From Chitinophagaceae bacterium (lineage in GTDB: Bacteria; Bacteroidota; Bacteroidia; Chitinophagales; Chitinophagaceae): 6,045 nucleotides of DNA. Position numbers and translations under genes: made by a program. The first letter of the stretch is position 1. Each line of letters begins with the position of its first letter. This document shows, piece after piece, positions 1 through 4,029 of this stretch. The stretch spans positions 1 through 6,045 of the forward strand of contig JAHEZA010000174.1 of the NCBI GenBank assembly GCA_023251335.1, in the 5' to 3' direction. The notes below the pieces were generated by a model. It saw only the letters and a list, made by a program, of their open reading frames with translations, had not been told where the DNA came from and made no database searches.

Positions 1-1
1 C

Positions 2-1039
2 AACGAAAGAGGCATCGTAACCACATGCACTTATGAAGCCAGGAAATTTGGTGTGCATTCGGCCATGCCGATGAAAACGGCTATGCGACTGTGTCCACAG
101 GCAATTGTCGTTTCAGGCACTTACTCCGACTATACGAAGTACTCTAATTGGGTAACGGAGATTATTGCCTCAAAAGCGCCCCTGTTTGAAAAAGCCTCCG
201 TTGACGAGTTCTATATTGACCTGGAAGGAATGGATAAATTTTTTGATCCTTTAAAATGGACAATAGAATTAAGAGCGTTGATTATTAATGAAACGGGGCT
301 TCCTATCTCTTTCGGTATTGCTAAAAATAAAATGGTTGCAAAAATGGCCACCAACGAAGCCAAACCGAATGGATATTTATATGTCCCGTTGGGAAAGGAA
401 AAAGAATTTTTAGCGCCCCTTGAAGTAAATAAAATCCCTGGCATTGGTGAACAAGCCGAAAAAATCCTTATCTATCATAAGATAAAATTTATACGCGATA
501 TCCATAGTTCCAGTCCTGAACATCTGGAAAAATTATTGGGCAAATGGGGATACGAATTATGGAACAAAGCGCAAGGCACGCATACGTCCACTATTAGTCA
601 ATACCACGAGTCCAAATCAATTTCCAAAGAAAATACTTTTTTTGAAAATGTTGCTGATATAGAATATTTGATGCGTGAAATCGTGCGTATGACGGAAAAA
701 ATTTGTTTTGACCTCCGCAAAGAAAAAAAAGTTGCGGGCTGTGTTACTATCAAATTAAGATATCCCGATTTTGAAACTACTTCGCGCCAGGCTAGTATTC
801 CCTATACTTCCGCGGACGACCAGATCATCCCCGTTGCCAAAGCACTTTTTCATCAATTATACAAAAAAGGGAAATCTGTTCGTCTGCTGGGTGTGCGGCT
901 TAGTAATTTTAGCAACGAAGCATTGCAAGCCAATTTATTTCACGATACCGAACGAAAAAATGAATTGTACAAAACGTTGGACGAAGTTAAAAACAGGTTT
1001 GGAAAAGGCAGTGTAGGAAGGGCTTCGGGGAAGATGTAA
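2..1039 (+). CDS. dinB: DNA polymerase IV (Y-family translesion polymerase), 5'-truncated by window edge
   Basis: Error-prone polymerase that copies past damaged template bases. The frame is open from base 2, giving 345 residues. It begins in the conserved RGIVTTCTYEARKFGVHSAMP stretch of the palm/fingers, so the true start lies left of the window; the first catalytic Asp and the steric-gate residue, normally within the first ~15 residues, are off-window. Visible: the second catalytic pair in SVDEFYID (Asp68, Glu69 in window numbering), the SFGIAKNKMVAKMATNEAKPNG palm motif (about 103-124), a thumb helix-hairpin-helix (VNKIPGIGEQAEKIL, about 142-156), KSISKENTF opening the little-finger domain, and QANLF (about 309-313), which fits a QxxLF sliding-clamp motif. 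About 32 residues follow that motif, ending in a UmuC/DinB-like tail. It ends in TAA, convergent with the Rrf2 gene. The family call is secure; the symbol rests on overall DinB likeness. Confidence 0.95.
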   Translation, partial: NERGIVTTCTYEARKFGVHSAMPMKTAMRLCPQAIVVSGTYSDYTKYSNWVTEIIASKAPLFEKASVDEFYIDLEGMDKFFDPLKWTIELRALIINETGLPISFGIAKNKMVAKMATNEAKPNGYLYVPLGKEKEFLAPLEVNKIPGIGEQAEKILIYHKIKFIRDIHSSSPEHLEKLLGKWGYELWNKAQGTHTSTISQYHESKSISKENTFFENVADIEYLMREIVRMTEKICFDLRKEKKVAGCVTIKLRYPDFETTSRQASIPYTSADDQIIPVAKALFHQLYKKGKSVRLLGVRLSNFSNEALQANLFHDTERKNELYKTLDEVKNRFGKGSVGRASGKM

Positions 1040-1040
1040 G

Positions 1041-1073
1041 TATATTGTTATATTGTTGAAATGTTATGTTGTT
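1041..1073. repeat. short AT-rich imperfect tandem repeat after dinB
   Basis: ATATTGTT occurs twice in tandem (1042-1049 and 1050-1057), followed by GAA and two tandem ATGTT units. It lies directly after the dinB stop codon. It has no hairpin or T-tract, so it is not a terminator. The rest of the 129-bp convergent gap to 1168 holds only a 10-bp palindrome (ATTAGCTAAT, 1141-1150); I see no convincing terminator for either gene. Confidence 0.5.
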
Positions 1074-1168
1074 CTTATTCCCAAATAAAAATTTGAGTTA
1101 TTTGTTCGTTCACTATGTATCTAAAAGATTGGAGTCTTACATTAGCTAATTGACATATCAGCTCATTA

Positions 1169-1594
1169 TCACATCACATCAATTTCACCTTTTATCATAT
1201 CAGCCATCGTTTTCTTTTCCAGTACTCTCAACGTTGCGTCCCGCGCTATAATCATCATCTTTCTCATACCGCAGGTAGTTTCATCACAGTCTTTGCATTT
1301 TTCATAAAAATTCAAACTCACACACGGCAACAGCGCGATTGGCCCGTTAATGATCCTTATTACATTAGCAAGGTTAATATTCCTCGGAGCTACTCTTAAT
1401 ACATAGCCTCCCCCCTTCCCTTTCTTGCTCTCCAGCATTCCGGCATTTTTCAATTCTACCAGGATATTTTCCAGAAATTTTAAGGGAATTTTTTGATACT
1501 TCGAAATTTCGGCAATCTTCACCGGGCCTTTGCCATATTCGATAGCAAGATATTCCAGTGCCTTAAAGGCATATTGTGTTTTTTTTGACAGCAT
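1169..1594 (-). CDS. Rrf2-family transcriptional regulator with Cys-rich sensor motif
   Basis: A 141-residue DNA-binding regulator, a typical Rrf2 length. The N-terminus MLSKKTQYAFKALEYLAI starts the winged helix-turn-helix (about 1-66); the wing is KGKGGGYVL (58-66). The effector region carries four cysteines, C91, C100, C103 and C108 (LPC...EKCKDCDETTC). IscR and NsrR hold an Fe-S cluster with three cysteines in this region; CymR, in the same family, controls cysteine synthesis. Fe-S or thiol sensing is therefore likely, but the ligand cannot be settled from sequence. It is divergent from a peroxiredoxin and one gene away from cysH, which suggests a sulfur/redox regulon. The ATG at 1594 gives the canonical N-terminus. 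The gene ends TGA TAA TGA, three consecutive in-frame stops. Likely autoregulated through the inverted repeat at 1655-1673. Confidence 0.93.
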   Translation of the reverse strand: MLSKKTQYAFKALEYLAIEYGKGPVKIAEISKYQKIPLKFLENILVELKNAGMLESKKGKGGGYVLRVAPRNINLANVIRIINGPIALLPCVSLNFYEKCKDCDETTCGMRKMMIIARDATLRVLEKKTMADMIKGEIDVM

Positions 1595-1637
1595 GTGTTA
1601 GAACACTTTAATCGAAAATGAAAATACAAAGAATTTG

Positions 1638-1645
1638 CAAATTTA
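1638..1645 (-). promoter_or_regulatory. -10 element of the Rrf2 gene promoter
   Basis: On the minus strand the bases read TAAATTTG, a full match to the Bacteroidota TAnnTTTG element. It lies 43 bp upstream of the ATG at 1594, predicting a leader of about 35 nt. It overlaps a perfect 12-bp palindrome AATTTGCAAATT (1632-1643). No clear -33 element is seen; the inverted repeat 1655-1673 occupies that position. Confidence 0.6.
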
Positions 1646-1654
1646 TTAATTAAT

Positions 1655-1673
1655 TCCTACCAATTTAGTAGGA
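1655..1673. promoter_or_regulatory. candidate Rrf2 operator between divergent promoters
   Basis: TCCTAC and GTAGGA form a perfect 6-bp inverted repeat around the 7-bp spacer CAATTTA. It lies 9 bp from the minus-strand -10 (1638-1645) and 6 bp from the plus-strand -10 (1680-1687), so it covers the -20 to -38 region of both promoters. Bound protein would block, or in IscR fashion activate, both genes together. That the neighbouring Rrf2 protein binds here is inference from symmetry and position. Confidence 0.6.
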
Positions 1674-1679
1674 TATGCA

Positions 1680-1687
1680 TATATTTG
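1680..1687 (+). promoter_or_regulatory. -10 element of the peroxiredoxin promoter
   Basis: TATATTTG matches TAnnTTTG exactly and lies 30 bp before the ATG at 1718, giving an expected leader of about 20-25 nt rich in A. It is followed by GCAA, as is the opposing -10. The candidate operator at 1655-1673 takes the place of a -33 element, suggesting regulated rather than constitutive use. Confidence 0.65.
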
Positions 1688-1717
1688 CAATATTCTTTAC
1701 AAAAAAAAATCTTAATC

Positions 1718-2356
1718 ATGAGTTTACAATTAGGCGATACAGCCCCTGATTTTACTGCAGAAACTACAGAAGGTAAAATCAATTTTTATGAATTTCTAGG
1801 TGATAACTGGGGAGTTCTTTTTTCTCACCCTGCAGATTACACCCCCGTTTGTACTACTGAACTGGGAAAGACCGCGGCCTTAAAACAAGAGTTTGAAAAG
1901 CGCGGCGTCAAAGTATTGGCAGTAAGCGTTGATCCTTTGGATAAGCATCTGGGATGGAGAAACGATATTAATGAAACACAAAACGTAAATGTTGAATTTC
2001 CGATCATTGCAGATGAAGACAGAACGGTTGCTAATCTATATAGCATGATTCATCCGAACGCTTCTGCAACTGCAACGGTTCGTTCATTGTTTATTATAGG
2101 CCCGGACAAAAAGATAAAGTTGATGATTACTTATCCCGCATCTACAGGAAGAAATTTCAATGAAGTATTACGTGTGATTGATTCTTTGCAATTAACTGCA
2201 AAACATAGCGTGTCAACACCTGCAGACTGGAATCAAGGCGAAGATGTAATTATTTCACCTGCAATAAATACAGAAGACGCTAAAGTAAAATTTCCTAAAG
2301 GAGTAAGGGAAGTAAAACCTTATTTGCGCTATACACCACAGCCAGAATTGTCTTAA
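1718..2356 (+). CDS. 1-Cys peroxiredoxin, Prx6 family
   Basis: A cytosolic thiol peroxidase of 212 residues that reduces H2O2 and organic hydroperoxides. The active-site stretch SHPADYTPVCTTELG places the peroxidatic cysteine at C45 with T42 and P43; R122 in VRSLFIIGPD is the likely active-site arginine. C45 is the only cysteine in the protein, so there is no resolving Cys: this is 1-Cys chemistry needing an external thiol. The C-terminal part with STPADWNQGEDVII and FPKGVREVKPYLRYTPQP is diagnostic of the Prx6 subgroup rather than AhpC. The ATG at 1718 is chosen because it gives the usual MSLQLGDTAPDF start; an in-frame TTG at 1685 lies inside the -10 element and cannot be translated from that promoter. 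It is divergent from the Rrf2 gene, likely co-regulated with it, and followed by a strong terminator. Confidence 0.95.
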   Translation: MSLQLGDTAPDFTAETTEGKINFYEFLGDNWGVLFSHPADYTPVCTTELGKTAALKQEFEKRGVKVLAVSVDPLDKHLGWRNDINETQNVNVEFPIIADEDRTVANLYSMIHPNASATATVRSLFIIGPDKKIKLMITYPASTGRNFNEVLRVIDSLQLTAKHSVSTPADWNQGEDVIISPAINTEDAKVKFPKGVREVKPYLRYTPQPELS

Positions 2357-2367
2357 ATTTTTTATCG

Positions 2368-2410
2368 AATAATCCTAAATTATCTTGTTGGTAGTTTAGG
2401 ATTATTTTTT
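2368..2410 (+). terminator. intrinsic terminator after the peroxiredoxin gene
   Basis: AATAATCCTAAA (2368-2379) and TTTAGGATTATT (2395-2406) are perfect 12-bp inverted arms around a 15-nt loop; the right arm runs into a T-tract ending at 2410. The structure starts 11 bp after the peroxiredoxin stop and ends 11 bp before the cysH ATG, so it could also act as a leader hairpin or attenuator for cysH. Confidence 0.85.
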
Positions 2411-2421
2411 ATAACCACGGA

Positions 2422-3120
2422 ATGGAAGAGTTAAAAGAATTAGAAACGTTTTTAAAAATTGCTTCTGTAGACGATGGGTTAAAAAAGATAGCTGAAAGCT
2501 TTCCCGGGAAAGTCAAATTTTCAACTTCGCTGGGACAGGAAGACCAGGTTTTAACAGACATGATTGCCCGCCATTCAATTGATATTTCTATTTTCACGTT
2601 GGATACGGGAAGGCTATTTAATGAAACGTATGAGTTGATAGAAAAAACAGAAGCGCGTTACAAAAAGAAAATTGAAATTTATTTTCCCGAAGCTGGTGCC
2701 GTGGAAGAAATGGTAAATGAAAAAGGAATTAATTTATTTTATAATTCTGTAGAAGAAAGAAAACTGTGTTGTCACATCAGGAAGGTAGTACCTCTGAATC
2801 GGGCACTTACCGGAGCTTCGGTTTGGATAACCGGGCTAAGATCATCTCAAACCTCTATCCGGCAAGATTTACCGGTAATAGAATGGCTGCCTGAGAAAAA
2901 TTTATTTAAATACAATCCGCTGCTAAACTGGAGTTACGATGATGTGATGGATTACATTCATACGAATTCAGTGCCTTATAATCCACTACATGATAAAGGA
3001 TTTGTGAGCATTGGCTGCCTGCCATGCACGCGTGCGATAGAACCCGGCGAAGACCCGAGAGCCGGACGCTGGTGGTGGGAAACTTCGCAAAAGGAATGTG
3101 GGTTGCACGTCAATAAATAA
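2422..3120 (+). CDS. cysH: assimilatory adenylyl-sulfate (APS) reductase, [4Fe-4S] type
   Basis: Reduces activated sulfate to sulfite in assimilatory sulfate reduction, using thioredoxin or a similar thiol donor; cytosolic. The 232 residues are full family length. Visible motifs: KFSTSLGQEDQVLTD (32-46, the PP-loop-like nucleotide site), TLDTGR (59-64), KLCCHIRKVVPL with C116/C117, ITGLRSSQT (136-144), IGCLPCTRAIEPGEDPRAGRW with C199 and C202, and the C-terminal ECGLH with catalytic C226. The Cys-Cys plus CxxC set is the [4Fe-4S] ligand pattern of APS-using reductases (plant/Bacillus type); PAPS-specific E. coli CysH lacks it. No cysD/cysN follows; the next genes are opposite-strand tRNAs. 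The ATG at 2422 has no Shine-Dalgarno and lies 11 bp after the preceding terminator, so its promoter is unclear. It may be expressed by readthrough. Confidence 0.95.
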   Translation: MEELKELETFLKIASVDDGLKKIAESFPGKVKFSTSLGQEDQVLTDMIARHSIDISIFTLDTGRLFNETYELIEKTEARYKKKIEIYFPEAGAVEEMVNEKGINLFYNSVEERKLCCHIRKVVPLNRALTGASVWITGLRSSQTSIRQDLPVIEWLPEKNLFKYNPLLNWSYDDVMDYIHTNSVPYNPLHDKGFVSIGCLPCTRAIEPGEDPRAGRWWWETSQKECGLHVNK

Positions 3121-3196
3121 TGGAGGCAACTTTCAGAATCGAACTGAAAATTCATCTTTACGAAAGATGTGTTATAACCATTTTAACTAAGCTGCC
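3121..3196 (-). tRNA. tRNA-Thr (anticodon CGT)
   Basis: A complete 76-nt cloverleaf on the minus strand. The acceptor GGCAGCT pairs with AGTTGCC (one G-U); discriminator T; CCA is encoded (3121-3123). D stem GTTA/TAAC, anticodon stem CATCT/AGATG with loop TTCGTAA (anticodon CGT, reads ACG), 4-nt variable loop, T arm TTCAG-TTCGATT-CTGAA. Its 3' end directly adjoins the cysH stop codon on the opposite strand, so no terminator fits between them. Confidence 0.95.
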
Positions 3197-3213
3197 TTTC
3201 AGTACGCAAGTGA

Positions 3214-3221
3214 CAAAAATA
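3214..3221 (-). promoter_or_regulatory. -10 element for tRNA-Thr
   Basis: The minus strand reads TATTTTTG, a match to TAnnTTTG, 17 bp upstream of the tRNA-Thr 5' end. The same octamer precedes tRNA-Gly and the small membrane protein gene. No clear -33 element is seen. Confidence 0.5.
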
Positions 3222-3281
3222 GAAAATCTTTTTATTTGTATGTTTACTGGATTGAAAAAACAATTATGCTGATTGCAAGGG

Positions 3282-3304
3282 AGATAATCATTCCTTATCT
3301 TTTT
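3282..3304 (+). terminator. weak possible terminator for plus-strand (cysH) transcription
   Basis: AGATAA and TTATCT form a 6-bp stem around a 7-nt loop, followed by a run of T (3300-3304). The stem is short and AT-rich. It is the first hairpin-plus-T-tract I see after cysH on the plus strand; if used, the cysH transcript would extend antisense through tRNA-Thr. Confidence 0.25.
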
Positions 3305-3335
3305 CAAGAAATGCCTGTTCCTCAGGGTGTATAAG

Positions 3336-3369
3336 ACTATAAAGCCTCAACAAAATTCTTGTTGAGGCT
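3336..3369 (-). terminator. intrinsic terminator after tRNA-Leu
   Basis: AGCCTCAACAA (3343-3353) and TTGTTGAGGCT (3359-3369) form a perfect 11-bp stem with a 5-nt loop. On the minus strand the stem starts 3 nt after the last tRNA-Leu base and is followed by TTTATAG, a modest U-tract. On the plus strand no T-run follows, so it serves the minus strand. Confidence 0.75.
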
Positions 3370-3372
3370 AAG

Positions 3373-3458
3373 TACCCGGGAACGGAGTTGAACCGTCACT
3401 CGCATTGCTGCGAACAGGATTTTAAGTCCTGCGTGTCTACCAGTTCCACCACCCGGGT
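3373..3458 (-). tRNA. tRNA-Leu (anticodon TAA)
   Basis: An 86-nt class II tRNA on the minus strand. The acceptor ACCCGGG pairs with CCCGGGT; discriminator A; the following bases are CTT, so CCA is not encoded here, unlike the two flanking tRNAs. Anticodon stem CAGGA/TCCTG with loop CTTAAAA (anticodon TAA, reads TTA). The long variable arm has stem TCGCA/TGCGA with loop GCAA, as expected for Leu. T arm GACGG-TTCAACT-CCGTT. Followed at once by its own terminator. I could not identify a full-match -10 element upstream. Confidence 0.96.
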
Positions 3459-3588
3459 AAACATCTTTAAATATTTTTACAAAGACCAAATCGAATAACC
3501 TCAACTTCATTCCTGACGATCGCGGTATTATATCGGGACGTGTCTCCCAGATCCATCCATATGATTTTGCAAGTAAACGTCTTTAAAT
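3458..3588. repeat. 15-bp direct repeat flanking the tRNA-Leu/tRNA-Gly spacer
   Basis: TAAACATCTTTAAAT (3458-3472) recurs as TAAACGTCTTTAAAT (3574-3588), 14 of 15 identical, 116 bp apart. The first copy begins at the first base of tRNA-Leu. The enclosed DNA is locally richer in GC than its surroundings around 3505-3545. This may be a relic of a local duplication or insertion; chance is not excluded in AT-rich DNA. Confidence 0.35.
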
Positions 3589-3611
3589 TATCCTTCCAAA
3601 CAACTATAAAT

Positions 3612-3635
3612 AAAAAAAGCAGATAATCTGCTTTT
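3612..3635 (-). terminator. intrinsic terminator after tRNA-Gly
   Basis: AAAAGCAGAT (3615-3624) and ATCTGCTTTT (3626-3635) are perfect inverted arms around a single base, so the folded stem is about 8 bp with a 5-nt loop. On the minus strand it ends in seven U (complement of 3612-3618) and begins 6 nt after the tRNA-Gly CCA. The plus strand has only a four-T end, so a weaker bidirectional role is possible. Confidence 0.8.
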
Positions 3636-3641
3636 AATTTT

Positions 3642-3717
3642 TGGAGCGGAAAACCGGGCTCGAACCGGCCACCTCGACCTTGGCAAGGTCGCGCTCTACC
3701 AAATGAGCTATTTCCGC
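3642..3717 (-). tRNA. tRNA-Gly (anticodon GCC)
   Basis: A complete 76-nt cloverleaf on the minus strand. The acceptor GCGGAAA pairs with TTTCCGC; discriminator T; CCA is encoded. D stem GCTC/GAGC with GG in the loop, anticodon stem CGACC/GGTCG with loop TTGCCAA (anticodon GCC, reads GGC and GGT), T arm GCCGG-TTCGAGC-CCGGT. First of three tRNA genes on this strand; each spacer except the last contains a terminator, so they are probably separate units. Confidence 0.97.
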
Positions 3718-3743
3718 ATTAATAAGAACTAAAAAAAGGATTG

Positions 3744-3774
3744 CAAAAATAAGTATTACAGCCTATGAAGCAAA
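3744..3774 (-). promoter_or_regulatory. promoter of tRNA-Gly (-33 TTTG and -10 TATTTTTG)
   Basis: On the minus strand TTTG (3771-3774) is followed after 19 bp by TATTTTTG (3744-3751), which matches the Bacteroidota TAnnTTTG element. The -10 ends 26 bp before the tRNA-Gly 5' end, leaving a short 5' leader for RNase P to remove. The -33 overlaps the region just past the stop codon of the small protein gene. Confidence 0.6.
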
Positions 3775-3776
3775 AT

Positions 3777-3983
3777 TTATTTGTATTGAGGATTGTAATG
3801 CGTATTGGCAGGCACTTCCACAGTTGGCTTGCCCATATAACGATGTTGATAAAAAGTATAACATCCGCCAATTATTAGTGCTACAAAAACGGCTACCTGG
3901 GCATAAAACAGAAACCGCGAGGTAGAAACCCAGCTATGTGCTATATCTTTCCCTTTGTTATCAAGTACTTCTTCGTGTTCCAT
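3777..3983 (-). CDS. small single-pass membrane protein of unknown function
   Basis: A 68-residue product I do not recognise. An acidic/charged N-terminal part (MEHEEVLDNKGKD) is followed by one hydrophobic segment, about residues 24-46 (FLFYAQVAVFVALIIGGCYT), then QHRYMGK and a polar tail with Pro, Asn and Tyr. There is no signal-peptidase or lipobox motif. It is most likely an inner-membrane protein. The ATG at 3983 is preferred because TATTTTTG lies 20 bp upstream (4004-4011); a longer in-frame form from a TTG at 4094 would overlap the glycosyltransferase gene by 65 bp and cross that promoter. It follows the glycosyltransferase by 46 bp on the same strand, so co-transcription is also possible. 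No terminator is seen before tRNA-Gly. Confidence 0.6.
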   Translation of the reverse strand: MEHEEVLDNKGKDIAHSWVSTSRFLFYAQVAVFVALIIGGCYTFYQHRYMGKPTVEVPANTHYNPQYK

Positions 3984-4003
3984 ATTTTCAGTATTTGCAA
4001 GGG

Positions 4004-4011
4004 CAAAAATA
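4004..4011 (-). promoter_or_regulatory. -10 element for the small membrane protein gene
   Basis: The minus strand reads TATTTTTG, a full TAnnTTTG match, 20 bp before the ATG at 3983. It predicts a leader of only about 14 nt. It is the same octamer seen before tRNA-Thr and tRNA-Gly. No TTTG is seen at -33. Confidence 0.5.
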
Positions 4012-4029
4012 ACAGATTGATTTGAAATA

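Noticed and set aside
211..444. Antisense and alternate-frame open frames inside dinB (211-444, 771-1016), peroxiredoxin (1837-2046), cysH (2409-2597), glycosyltransferase (4445-4681) and kinase (5619-6026)
   Set aside because: Each lies opposite or within a gene with clear family motifs; none has its own promoter or recognisable protein features.
1595..1606. GTGTT-AG-AACAC inverted repeat just before the Rrf2 ATG
   Set aside because: Only 5-bp arms with a 2-bp spacer; too short for a stable hairpin and not repeated elsewhere in the window.
1685..1717. TTG at 1685 as peroxiredoxin start, adding 11 residues
   Set aside because: The TTG lies inside the -10 element TATATTTG, and the added residues do not resemble the family; the ATG at 1718 gives the standard N-terminus.
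3266..3334. 22-codon open frame (MLIAREIII...) in the tRNA-Thr/tRNA-Leu spacer
   Set aside because: Too short to support from sequence alone, no promoter or ribosome site, no recognisable family.
3121..3717. tRNA cluster as a prophage or island attachment site
   Set aside because: No integrase, no repeat of a tRNA 3' end, and all three tRNAs are intact; only a short spacer repeat was found.
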